This document shows positions 7,618 to 14,740 of a stretch of DNA of 28,604 bases, piece by piece; position 1 is the first letter of the stretch; every line of letters starts with the position of its first letter. This DNA comes from CAYGZM01 sp964354365 (lineage in GTDB: Bacteria > Planctomycetota > Phycisphaerae > Sedimentisphaerales > Anaerobacaceae). Below the pieces are notes generated by a model, which worked only from the letters and a program-made list of their open reading frames with translations, ran no database searches and was not told the origin of the DNA. The position numbers were made by a program, and so were the translations under genes. The DNA is taken from positions 1 to 28,604 of the forward strand of contig CAYGZM010000039.1 of the NCBI GenBank assembly GCA_964354365.1. The letters run 5' to 3'.

Positions 7618-8571
7618 ATGCATCTTGCCGCGCAGCTCGGCGGGGAGGCCCTTTTGGACAATAGACTGCTTGAAAAAATTCAAGAACTCAAGACCCGGCG
7701 TAACGCCGTCATACTCGCGCACAACTATCAGCCCGCCGAGATACAGGACCTCGCCGATTTTACCGGCGATTCGCTCGGCCTGAGCATAAAGGCCGCACGG
7801 ACCGACGCCGACGTGATTGTCTTCTGCGGCGTGCGGTTTATGGCGGAGACCGCCGCCATTCTCTCGCCCCAAAAGACCGTGCTTCTGCCCGACAAGTTCG
7901 CCGGCTGCCCTATGGCTGATATGATTACCGCCCAGCAGTTGCGAAAGCTAAAACAGAGCCATCCCGGCGCACTGGTCGTCTGCTATGTCAACAGCACCGC
8001 CGAAGTCAAAGCCAAGAGCGACTATTGCTGCACCAGCGCAAACGCCGTCGAGCTCGTTGACTCGCTCCCGCAGGATGCCGAAATCATCTTCGTCCCGGAC
8101 CAGCATCTCGGCCAGTTTGTCACCGAGAAGACGGGCCGCCGGCTCATCCTCTGGCCCGGCTACTGCGCCACACATATCAACATTACCGAGCACGACATAG
8201 AAAACGCCAAACAAAGCCACCCCGACGCCATCGTAATGGCCCACCCCGAATGCAGTGAGCCGGTCAAAAAGCTCGCCGACCAGATACTCAGCACTTCGCA
8301 AATGCTCGGCTTCGCCGCTAAAAGCCCCGCCCGCGCCTTCATCGTCGCCACCGAGTCCGGAATAATCCACGCACTGAAAAAGAAAAATCCCAACGCACAA
8401 TTTATCACCCCCACCGACAGGGCCGTCTGCCCAAATATGAAGAAAATCACCCTTGATAAAATCGTCGCGTCCCTCGATGGATTGCAATACCGAATCACGG
8501 TCCCCGAAGAAATCAGGGTAAAAGCGAAAACCTCGCTTGATAGAATGATAGAAGTCTTACCAAAGAAATAG
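7618..8571 (+). CDS. nadA: Quinolinate synthase A
   Basis: Condenses iminoaspartate with dihydroxyacetone phosphate to quinolinate, the precursor of NAD. It needs a [4Fe-4S] cluster. Recognisable signatures are VILAHNYQPAEIQDLADFTGD near the N-terminus, CGVRFMAETA (70-79), GCPMADM (96-102), VCYVNSTAEVKAKSDYCCTS (121-140), WPGYCATH and AVCPNMKKI. The likely cluster ligands are C97, C183 and C271, spaced as in other NadA proteins. The start is uncertain. ATG 7618 overlaps nothing and lies two bases after the cysE stop but has no SD, whereas TTG 7654 has GGGGAGG five bases upstream and would still leave the complete core. No nadB or nadC is next to it. Its presence links NAD synthesis to the Fe-S genes downstream. 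Confidence 0.93.
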   Translation: MHLAAQLGGEALLDNRLLEKIQELKTRRNAVILAHNYQPAEIQDLADFTGDSLGLSIKAARTDADVIVFCGVRFMAETAAILSPQKTVLLPDKFAGCPMADMITAQQLRKLKQSHPGALVVCYVNSTAEVKAKSDYCCTSANAVELVDSLPQDAEIIFVPDQHLGQFVTEKTGRRLILWPGYCATHINITEHDIENAKQSHPDAIVMAHPECSEPVKKLADQILSTSQMLGFAAKSPARAFIVATESGIIHALKKKNPNAQFITPTDRAVCPNMKKITLDKIVASLDGLQYRITVPEEIRVKAKTSLDRMIEVLPKK

Positions 8572-8584
8572 TCAGGAATCAAAA

Positions 8585-9871
8585 ATGGCACAGGAAATTC
8601 AACATCATCTCGAAACATTGGCTCTCCACGCAGGTCAACGAATCGACTCCGACACCTTGAGCAGGGCGGTGCCGATCTACCAGACAACCAGCTATGTCTT
8701 CAAGGATACCGACCACGCGGCAAATCTCTTCGCGCTGAAAGAGTTCGGCAATATCTACACCCGCCTGATGAATCCCACCACCGACGTCTTCGAGAAACGC
8801 ATCGCCGCCCTCGAAGGAGGCGTTGGCGGCCTGGCGCTAAGCTCCGGCCAATCCGCCATTTACGTCAGCATCTTTAACATCTGCGGCGCCGGGGGACATA
8901 TAGTCTCATCGAACTCGCTCTACGGCGGCACGGTGACCCTCTTTAGCCACACCTTCCCAAAGCTCGGCATCGATGTCACCTTTGTTGACCCCAAAGACCC
9001 GGAGAATTTTGCAAAGGCCGTAAAGGACAACACCCGCCTGATCTATATTGAGACCCTCGGCAACCCAAAGAACGATGTGCTGCAATATGAAAGAATCGCC
9101 CAGCTCGCCCACAAAAACGGCCTGCCCGTCATCTGCGACAATACTGTTATGACTCCCATCCTCTTCCGTCCCATCGACTACGGCATCGACATAGTCGTCC
9201 ATAGCTGCACGAAGTTCATCGGCGGACACGGAACATCCATCGGCGGCGCAATCGTCGATTCCGGCAAATTCGACTGGACCAACGGCAGGTACCCCGAGCT
9301 CACCGAGCCTGACCCCAGCTACCACGGCGTCAAATACGTCGAATCCTTCGGCAACCTCGCCTACATAATCAAAGCCCGGACCCAGTTCCTCCGCGATATG
9401 GGTTCCTGTATCTCGCCGTTCAACGCCTTTCTCTTCATTCAGGGCCTTGAAACCATACACCTGCGTATGCCCAGGCACAGCGAGAATGCCCTTGCGCTCG
9501 CCAAATGGCTCGAAAAGCAGCCCCAGATCACCTGGGTCAACTATCCAGGCCTGCCCTCCCATCCCGACCACGCACTGGCCAAGAAATACCTCAAAAAAGG
9601 CTGCGGCGCCATCGTGGGCTTCGGTATCAAAGGCGGCAAAAAGGCCGGAATAAAATTCATTAACTCCGTCAAGCTCGCCAGCCACCTTGCAAATATCGGC
9701 GACAGCAAGACCCTCGTCATACACCCGGCCAGCACCACACATTCACAGTTGACAGAGGCCGAGCAGCTCGCCGCCGGCGTTACTCCCGATTACGTCCGAG
9801 CCTCTGTTGGCACGGAACATATTGACGATATAATAGGAGACTTCGAGCAAGCACTGAAAGAAAGTCAATAA
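8585..9871 (+). CDS. metY: O-acetylhomoserine sulfhydrylase (Cys/Met metabolism PLP enzyme)
   Basis: A 428-residue enzyme of the gamma-family of PLP enzymes. It probably makes homocysteine directly from O-acetylhomoserine and sulfide. K210 in VVHSCTKFIGGHGTSIGG is the PLP lysine; YTRLMNPTTDVFEKRIAALEGG (58-79) and ALSSGQSA are family hallmarks. The length and the insertions around 225-265 (TNGRYPELTEPDPSYHGV) fit the longer MetY type rather than MetB or MetC (about 380-400). Substrate choice between O-acetylhomoserine and related esters is inferred. Start ATG 8585 has AGGAA upstream and lies 13 bases after nadA. With cysK it draws on the same sulfide pool. Confidence 0.92.
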   Translation: MAQEIQHHLETLALHAGQRIDSDTLSRAVPIYQTTSYVFKDTDHAANLFALKEFGNIYTRLMNPTTDVFEKRIAALEGGVGGLALSSGQSAIYVSIFNICGAGGHIVSSNSLYGGTVTLFSHTFPKLGIDVTFVDPKDPENFAKAVKDNTRLIYIETLGNPKNDVLQYERIAQLAHKNGLPVICDNTVMTPILFRPIDYGIDIVVHSCTKFIGGHGTSIGGAIVDSGKFDWTNGRYPELTEPDPSYHGVKYVESFGNLAYIIKARTQFLRDMGSCISPFNAFLFIQGLETIHLRMPRHSENALALAKWLEKQPQITWVNYPGLPSHPDHALAKKYLKKGCGAIVGFGIKGGKKAGIKFINSVKLASHLANIGDSKTLVIHPASTTHSQLTEAEQLAAGVTPDYVRASVGTEHIDDIIGDFEQALKESQ

Positions 9872-9921
9872 CGCAAGACATATTTACCCCCCCAATTCAT
9901 CGGGATACGAGATACGAGACT

Positions 9922-10788
9922 ATGTGGGAATACACCGATAAAGTGAGAGATCACTTCTTCAACCCTCGAAACGTCGGCGAAATAGAAGACCCCGACGGCG
10001 TCGGAGAGGTCGGCTCACTCGCCTGCGGCGACGCCCTGCGGCTCACCTTCAAGCTCGACGAACACGGCAAAATCGCCGACGCCAAGTTCAAAACCTTCGG
10101 CTGTGCAAGTGCAATCGCCACTTCGTCCGTTTTGACCGAGATGATAAAGGGTATGACTCTCGAAGAAGCCGCAAAAGTAACAAACAAAGACATCGCCGAC
10201 TACCTCGGAGGCCTGCCCGAACAGAAAATGCACTGCTCCGTCATGGGCAGAGAGGCTCTCGAAGCCGCAATCGACAACTTCAAGGGCGGCGGCGCAAAAA
10301 AGCACGAGCTCGAAGGTAATATCGTCTGCACCTGTTTCGGCGTCACCGACTCCGAAATAGAAAGGGTCATCCGGGAAAACGACCTCACAACAGTCGAACA
10401 GGTCACAAATTACTGCAAAGCGGGCGGCGGATGCGGCGGCTGCCACGGTGAAATCGAAAAGATTATCGAGAAAGTCCAGGGCGACAAAGTAAAGGAGCAG
10501 CCTCCTCCCGCACCCGGACGAGCGGGAAAACTCACTAACATTCAAAAGATACAGTTAATCCAGCAGACGATAAACGAACAAATCAGGCCCGCCCTCCGAG
10601 CCGATGGCGGCAACATCGAGCTGATAGACATCGAGGGAAACAAGGTCGTCGTCGCGTTCAGGGGAATGTGCGCCCAGTGCCAGCTCGCCGAGTTCACTAT
10701 GAGAGACGTCGTGGAGGCAAAACTGAGAGAATTTGTCTCTCCGGACCTCGTCGTCGAGGAGCAAAAAGAGCCCGATGCGCAAGCCTGA
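9922..10788 (+). CDS. nifU: Fe-S cluster scaffold NifU, full three-domain form
   Basis: A 288-residue scaffold on which Fe-S clusters are built from sulfur delivered by NifS. Three modules are present. The IscU-like domain has cluster cysteines C35 (LACGDA), C61 (FGCASA) and C105 (MHCSVMG), closely matching Azotobacter NifU. The central [2Fe-2S] domain (about 133-175) has VCTCFGV and GGGCGGCH. The C-terminal Nfu domain (about 205-275) has RADGGNIELI and the CxxC in GMCAQCQLAEF. The region around residues 185-198 is a Pro/Lys-rich linker. No nitrogenase genes are in the window, so it serves general Fe-S assembly, as in Helicobacter and many anaerobes. The gap before it is short and contains a 'gatacga' word repeat. 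Confidence 0.95.
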   Translation: MWEYTDKVRDHFFNPRNVGEIEDPDGVGEVGSLACGDALRLTFKLDEHGKIADAKFKTFGCASAIATSSVLTEMIKGMTLEEAAKVTNKDIADYLGGLPEQKMHCSVMGREALEAAIDNFKGGGAKKHELEGNIVCTCFGVTDSEIERVIRENDLTTVEQVTNYCKAGGGCGGCHGEIEKIIEKVQGDKVKEQPPPAPGRAGKLTNIQKIQLIQQTINEQIRPALRADGGNIELIDIEGNKVVVAFRGMCAQCQLAEFTMRDVVEAKLREFVSPDLVVEEQKEPDAQA

Positions 10789-10812
10789 CCGCACAACTGT
10801 ATGGAGCAAGTG

Positions 10813-10848
10813 ATGGCAATAACTACGAAGCGAATCTGCTGTATTTAG
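10813..10848 (+). CDS. Possible 11-residue leader peptide with adjacent Cys codons
   Basis: Between nifU and nifS a tiny ORF reads MAITTKRICCI and then TAG. GGAG at 10803-10806 lies six bases before its ATG, a better ribosome site than many real genes here have. It contains two consecutive Cys codons (TGC TGT, 10837-10842) two codons before the stop, and a strong hairpin starts at the very next base. That arrangement resembles leader peptides that sense an aminoacyl-tRNA. The next gene, nifS, consumes cysteine. An ORF this short can arise by chance, so this is a proposal only. Confidence 0.3.
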   Translation: MAITTKRICCI

Positions 10849-10867
10849 CCGGCGGTTTTACCGCCGG
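10849..10867 (+). promoter_or_regulatory. Perfect 7-bp GC hairpin before nifS
   Basis: CCGGCGG-TTTTA-CCGCCGG forms a perfect GC-only stem (extendable by G:U and A:U pairs) with a 5-base loop. No run of T follows, so it is not a standard intrinsic terminator. It could set mRNA stability, act as a processing site between nifU and nifS, or take part in attenuation together with the small Cys-rich ORF just upstream. Confidence 0.55.
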
Positions 10868-10902
10868 TTCAGCCCTTATCCGCAAGAGAAGGACTTAATG
10901 TA

Positions 10903-12060
10903 ATGGAAACCATATATTTCGATAACAACGCAACGACAAAAGTCGCCGACGAGGTGCTCCGGGAAATACGTCCCCTGTTCTGCGAACTCTACGGCAATCC
11001 TTCGAGCATGCACACTTTCGGCGGGCAAATCGGCCGAAAAATCAAAAAGGCGCGCGAGCAGGTCGCCGCCCTGCTCGGCTGTGACCCCGCCGAGGTCATA
11101 TTCACAAGCGGCGGCACCGAAAGCGACAACGCCGCAATAAAAGGCGCCATCGCCGCCGCCCCCAACAAGCGGAAGGTCATTACAACCCGCGTCGAGCACC
11201 CCGCTGTCCTGGCCGTCTGTCGCGACCTCGAAAACCTCGGCTACACAGTCGTCGAGATCGGCGTCGATAAGCAGGGCCGCCTCGACCTCGCCGAGCTCGA
11301 GGCCCAAATCGACGACAACACCGCCATCGTTACCATTATGTACGCCAACAATGAGACCGGCACGATTTTCCCCGTCGAAGAAATCGCCCGCTCGGTCACC
11401 GACAAGGGCGTCGTTTTCCACACCGACGCCGTCCAGGCCGTCGGCAAAATACCCCTCGATCTCTCAAAAAGCCGTATCGACCTGCTCAGCCTCTCGGGCC
11501 ACAAGCTCCACGCCCCAAAAGGCATCGGCGTCCTCTACGTCCGAAAGGGCACGCGCCTTTCGCCTTTTATGCTCGGCGGCCACCAGGAATCAGGCCGTCG
11601 AGCAGGCACCGAAAATGTCCCCGGAATCGCCGGACTCGGAAAGGCCTGTGAGCTGGCCGCCGAAAATATCGAACTCGAAAACACCCGCGTCAAAAAACTG
11701 CGCGACAAGCTCGAAAAAGCGATTCTCGAATCCTGCCCCGACTGCCGCATCAACGGCGACCCGAAAAACCGCCTGCCCAACACAACCAACATCAGCTTCG
11801 AATACATCGAAGGCGAAGCGATTCTACTCATGCTCGACAGGTTCGGCATCTGCGCCTCCAGCGGCTCAGCCTGCACCTCCGGCTCACTCGAACCATCCCA
11901 CGTCCTCCGCGCAATGGGCGTTCCCTTCACCGCCGCACACGGCTCAATCCGGTTCAGCCTCAGCAGATACAACACCGAACACGAAATTGACTTCACCATC
12001 GAAAAAATGCCCCAAATCGTGAACCACCTCCGCGACCTCTCACCCTTTGTCCATAAATGA
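10903..12060 (+). CDS. nifS: Cysteine desulfurase NifS
   Basis: A 385-residue PLP enzyme that converts cysteine to alanine and passes the sulfur as a persulfide to NifU. YFDNNATTKV opens the protein, TSGGTESDN (68-76) binds PLP phosphate, K201 in SGHKLHAPKG forms the internal aldimine, and C324 in ASSGSACTSG is the persulfide-forming cysteine on the mobile loop. The short loop and overall length are NifS/IscS-like (group I). AAGGA lies about nine bases before the ATG. It is the last gene of the operon that begins with the Rrf2 regulator: cysK/cysE make cysteine, NifS takes its sulfur, NifU assembles clusters, and NadA is one client. Confidence 0.95.
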   Translation: METIYFDNNATTKVADEVLREIRPLFCELYGNPSSMHTFGGQIGRKIKKAREQVAALLGCDPAEVIFTSGGTESDNAAIKGAIAAAPNKRKVITTRVEHPAVLAVCRDLENLGYTVVEIGVDKQGRLDLAELEAQIDDNTAIVTIMYANNETGTIFPVEEIARSVTDKGVVFHTDAVQAVGKIPLDLSKSRIDLLSLSGHKLHAPKGIGVLYVRKGTRLSPFMLGGHQESGRRAGTENVPGIAGLGKACELAAENIELENTRVKKLRDKLEKAILESCPDCRINGDPKNRLPNTTNISFEYIEGEAILLMLDRFGICASSGSACTSGSLEPSHVLRAMGVPFTAAHGSIRFSLSRYNTEHEIDFTIEKMPQIVNHLRDLSPFVHK

Positions 12061-12195
12061 GTGTTAAAAGCCGATAATCCCGACCCCTTTTTTCTCTGGT
12101 TCATCTGAGATTTCTCATTGCCTTGAGTCCTTGATGCGGTAGAATATCCGGGTGGAAGGTAATTGACGGCGTTTAGGATATTTTGGCATAAGCAG

Positions 12196-12663
12196 ATGAA
12201 GCGATTTCGTGTTTACGCAGATACCTCAGTTTTCGGCGGTTGTTTCGACGACGAGTTTGCCGACCAGAGCAACATGCTCTTTTCGGACATCAAGGCCGGA
12301 AAGTTCACGCTTGTAGTGTCCACCGTTACTTTGGCTGAACTTGAGAAAGCCCCTGATCGTGTTAAGAGCGTTTTAGCCGGACTGCCGCCGGAGAACGTCG
12401 AGATAATCGAGTTCTCCGACGAGATCGCCAGCCTGCGCGACGCATATTTGCGGGCCGGGATACTTGAACCCGAGAGCAGCGCCGACGCAGAGCACATAGC
12501 GTCGGCATCCGTTGCGGGCGTCGACTTCGTGGTTAGCTGGAATTTCAAGCATATTGTGCACTATGAGAGAATAAGCGCCTACCAGGCCGTCAATCTGATG
12601 AACGGATACAAAGAGATTCGAATATATTCGCCTCGCGAGGTGGTTGCCTATGATGAAGAATAA
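12196..12663 (+). CDS. PIN-domain protein, putative toxin-type RNase
   Basis: About 155 residues. The PIN fold is indicated by acidic residues in the usual order: D9 (YADTSVFGG), E48 (TLAELEKA), D97 (SSADAEHIASAS) and the SWNFKH motif, where N116 takes the place of the last Asp. Such proteins are Mg-dependent RNases, often toxins. The ATG at 12196 gives the expected N-terminus; a TTG at 12163 has GGAAGG three bases upstream and would add 11 residues. The 3' end overlaps the next small gene by 14 bases, indicating translational coupling. Sequence is clearly PIN; target and toxicity are not shown. Confidence 0.8.
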   Translation: MKRFRVYADTSVFGGCFDDEFADQSNMLFSDIKAGKFTLVVSTVTLAELEKAPDRVKSVLAGLPPENVEIIEFSDEIASLRDAYLRAGILEPESSADAEHIASASVAGVDFVVSWNFKHIVHYERISAYQAVNLMNGYKEIRIYSPREVVAYDEE

Positions 12664-12838
12664 GAAGTTCGATTGTGTCCGGATGAAATGGGATATCCAG
12701 CGAGAACTCCGCCGGGAGTATTCCGGAATGCCTGACGATGAGGCTCACAGGATGCAGACGGCAAGGGTCGCTGAGAACGCCGTGTTGGGCCCGTTCTACA
12801 GGAAGCTGCGACCGGTAAAGCATCCTGCACCCAAATAG
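12650..12838 (+). CDS. Small protein coupled to the PIN gene, putative antitoxin
   Basis: About 62 residues starting MMKNKKFDCVRMKWDIQREL. It is strongly charged, rich in Arg/Lys/Glu and likely helical, with a Pro/Lys tail. Its start overlaps the end of the PIN gene (ATG inside the PIN stop region), and GAGG lies nine bases upstream. I recall small proteins of this 'KFDCVxMKxxIQ' type next to PIN genes in many genomes, where they are taken as antitoxins; that is memory, not a search. The order here is toxin first, whereas the classic vapBC order is antitoxin first. Confidence 0.65.
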   Translation: MMKNKKFDCVRMKWDIQRELRREYSGMPDDEAHRMQTARVAENAVLGPFYRKLRPVKHPAPK

Positions 12839-12988
12839 CCCTTGCGCAAGACCCGCACCGAAAGGCAAAACCGGATGGGTTACACTGACGATGAGATGTC
12901 TGAAATGGTTAACCGACTCCGGAGATTGTCTCTGTTCGTGGCAGAGTAGTTGTGTAAGCCCAATTGTCGAAACTGGGACGAAGGCATC

Positions 12989-13855
12989 ATGAAAAGTGAG
13001 AGGTTATGGGAGGTCTTCGCGCTCGTTACCGGAGGCTTCTTCTATTTCGCAGGTATTGCATTCGCGGACACCAACGTCCCTGAACCGTATCCAAGTTCTT
13101 CGCCCCCGAGTGATATCGACCCTGTTTGGTGGATAAGAGCACTATTCACAGGATTCGTGTCCGCTCTTGTTATCATGGTTGCGTTTGTTCTGGACCGATT
13201 GGCAGCGTGGCACAAGCGGCGCAAAACCAGAGACGAATTTGCCAACTCTGTCTGCGTAGAGCTGCGACATGTATTAGCACGTCTTGTGAGCAACTGCTGC
13301 GATTTAAGAGCCAGGCTTGCAAAGGCTGATAGACATACAGTCCAGTGGCATCAAAAAGCGTATCTGGACTTTGACTTGTCCAAAACGACGGACCCCGTGG
13401 AGCAACTTGGGCCGATGCCTCAACAGGGAACTAAGCCCCTCTCAGACAACGACGCGGATGAGATTGCAGATACTCTGAACAAGTCTCAGTCTGGTATATC
13501 TTTCATCGATATTGCCAGAATCGAATTTGGCTATATTGCGAACAATCTGTATTTTGCTTCTATGTTAGATAATAAGGATCAGCTCCTTTTGTTCACGATC
13601 ATAAACCGGTTGCACGCTATCAACGGATTGGTTGCCCACGTTAGAGACGAATACGAACTCACTGCCGAAGGAGGGAGTCGAACCCTCACACCCTTGCGGG
13701 CACGGGATTTTGAATCCCGCGCGTCTGCCAATTCCGCCACTTCGGCTCTTTTGCTCCGATTATTGAATATCCATCGCCCATTGTCAAGCCTCTTGCCCCA
13801 CCGTCTCCCTACCGAGTTCGCGGCACCGCGAATCCCATCTCGTATGCTCGTTTGA
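12989..13855 (+). CDS. Membrane protein of unknown function, 3' end running through a tRNA gene
   Basis: From the ATG at 12989 the protein has a signal-like or first membrane segment (VFALVTGGFFYFAGIAFA), a Pro/Ser-rich external loop, a second membrane helix (about 43-68, LFTGFVSALVIMVAFVL) and a cytoplasmic helical domain with several Cys and His. Up to about 13660 it looks like a normal protein. Beyond that the frame reads the complement of a tRNA-Leu gene (GGSRTLTPLRARDFESR is the usual false translation of one) and even the end of the next gene, stopping at 13855. The original 3' end was therefore probably lost or replaced. No domain recognised; it may be a truncated pseudogene. Confidence 0.5.
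   Translation: MKSERLWEVFALVTGGFFYFAGIAFADTNVPEPYPSSSPPSDIDPVWWIRALFTGFVSALVIMVAFVLDRLAAWHKRRKTRDEFANSVCVELRHVLARLVSNCCDLRARLAKADRHTVQWHQKAYLDFDLSKTTDPVEQLGPMPQQGTKPLSDNDADEIADTLNKSQSGISFIDIARIEFGYIANNLYFASMLDNKDQLLLFTIINRLHAINGLVAHVRDEYELTAEGGSRTLTPLRARDFESRASANSATSALLLRLLNIHRPLSSLLPHRLPTEFAAPRIPSRMLV
13663..13746 (-). tRNA. tRNA-Leu, anticodon CAA
   Basis: The minus strand folds into a class II tRNA: 7-bp acceptor stem GCCGAAG/CTTCGGC, D-arm with GGAATTGGCAGAC, anticodon stem CGGGA/TCCCG with loop TTCAAAA (anticodon CAA at 13712-13710), a long variable arm (TGCCC-GCAA-GGGTG), and T-arm GAGGG-TTCGACT-CCCTC. The discriminator base is A, as leucyl-tRNA synthetase requires. CCA is not encoded. 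It reads UUG codons. Its own promoter lies just upstream. Confidence 0.97.
13759..13787 (-). promoter_or_regulatory. Promoter of tRNA-Leu
   Basis: Read on the minus strand: a perfect -35 TTGACA (13787-13782), a 17-bp spacer and a -10 AATAAT (13764-13759), ending 12 bases before the first tRNA base at 13746. Spacing and sequences fit a strong sigma-70-type promoter. It occupies the short gap after the response regulator gene. Confidence 0.8.
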
Positions 13856-14402
13856 CCAGGCCAACAAGGTTATCGACGCCCATCTTCTTCATAATGCGGT
13901 TGCGGTGGACTTCTATCGTCCTCACGGAGCGGTTGAGCAGGCGGGCGGTCTCCTTGTTACTTTTGCCCTGCAGAATCAGGCACAGAATGCGTCTCTCTGC
14001 CCTTGTGAGCGATGTGCCCAAGAGCGGGTCGCGCGGCGTAATTCGCTCAAGTGCAGCCTCAACAGCCAGCAGCAGGGTTTCTCTCCCGACAGGCTTTTCG
14101 ATAAAATCATCGGCTCCCATCTTGAAGGCCTTGGCAGCCGTTCGCACGTCGCCGAAGGCGGTCATAAGCACAACCGGCAGCCAGGGCGCGCGACGTCTGA
14201 CTTCCGCCAGCACGTCCATACCGCTTGTGCCTGGCATTTCTACAGCCGTAATAACCAAATCACACTCGACGAAGTGTGGTCGCTCCAGGCAATCCGCTGC
14301 GCTGGTAAATGACGTGACCTTCCGGCCTTCTTGCTCAAGAGTTCTGCGTATCGCCTCGCATATCTTCTGATCGTCGTCAATAACCAGGATGTGTTGTTTC
14401 AT
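13809..14402 (-). CDS. FixJ/NarL-type response regulator with a non-canonical receiver
   Basis: About 197 residues: receiver domain (1-120), linker, and LuxR/FixJ-type helix-turn-helix (about 135-195; LTRAERRILCLILQGKSNKE and TIEVHRNRIMKKMG). The receiver keeps the acidic pair D10/D11, T81 and K103. The phospho-acceptor aspartate is replaced by Ala: A53 in CDLVITAVEMPG, codon GCT at 14246-14244 where GAT/GAC is expected. It therefore cannot be phosphorylated in the standard way and may be constitutively active or controlled by another route. Starts possible at 14402 (chosen, gives MKQHILVIDDD), 14414 or TTG 14420. No histidine kinase gene is adjacent. Paired palindromes upstream may be its operators. 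Confidence 0.88.
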   Translation of the reverse strand: MKQHILVIDDDQKICEAIRRTLEQEGRKVTSFTSAADCLERPHFVECDLVITAVEMPGTSGMDVLAEVRRRAPWLPVVLMTAFGDVRTAAKAFKMGADDFIEKPVGRETLLLAVEAALERITPRDPLLGTSLTRAERRILCLILQGKSNKETARLLNRSVRTIEVHRNRIMKKMGVDNLVGLVKRAYEMGFAVPRTR

Positions 14403-14455
14403 TTTTCTTGCCATTCTCAATCAGCCGGGAACCCGGATGCCTTGTCCTTAAAGGC

Positions 14456-14528
14456 TTCTGCAAAATTGCAGGTTAGGCCTGCTTAGAAAAGAAAAAATCG
14501 TTTGTTGATTACCTGCAATTTTGCAGAA
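14456..14528. promoter_or_regulatory. Paired palindromic sites / 18-bp inverted repeat upstream of the response regulator
   Basis: CTGCAA-AA-TTGCAG (14458-14471) and CTGCAA-TT-TTGCAG (14513-14526) are two near-identical palindromes with centres 55 bp apart, a little over five helical turns. Together they also form an 18-bp perfect inverted repeat (TTCTGCAAAATTGCAGGT and its complement) with a 37-base AT-rich centre. They start about 55 bases upstream of the regulator's start codon. Twin palindromes on one DNA face are typical of cooperative dimer-binding operators, so autoregulation is a reasonable guess. A hairpin in RNA is the alternative. Confidence 0.6.
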
Positions 14529-14699
14529 ATCATTTATCCCTACCATAGTGAGAACCGGGGCCTGTGTAAAGCACATTCCGCAGGATACCGTCCTGCAGCC
14601 TCCCGGACTAAAATACAGAAACGCCAATCTTGCCCCGGGGGAGCTTGTCTTGGGAATTTAGTATTTTTGACATTTGAAATTGTTTCGGATTTCGGATTC

Positions 14700-14725
14700 C
14701 TGTCCTGAGCGAAGCCGAAGGATCG
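14700..14725. repeat. Dispersed repeat of the 'CCTGAGC..GCCGAAGG' family, copy 1
   Basis: TGTCCTGAGC followed by GAAGCCGAAGGATC. Relatives are at 17441-17488 (inside a gene) and 25544-25585 (interrupted by a GC palindrome). This type of short imperfect palindrome is scattered through the genomes of many uncultured bacteria. It lies directly before the truncated gene that follows. Confidence 0.6.
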
Positions 14726-14740
14726 TGCTTAGGATTTTAG

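Noticed and set aside
8906..9742. A long minus-strand ORF opposite metY
   Set aside because: The plus strand is an unmistakable PLP enzyme; the opposite frame is a codon-bias artefact.
10849..10867. Intrinsic terminator between nifU and nifS
   Set aside because: The stem is strong but no T-tract follows, and nifS continues the operon; called a regulatory or processing hairpin instead.
12875..12949. A 24-residue ORF (MGYTDDEMSEMVNRLRRLSL...) after the PIN/small-protein pair
   Set aside because: Only a weak AAAGG upstream and no recognisable family; too short to separate from chance, though it could be the remnant of a further small gene.
14458..14526. Start of a CRISPR array or transposon end
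   Set aside because: Only two palindromic units in inverted arrangement, no spacers, no transposase gene nearby; operator pair is simpler.
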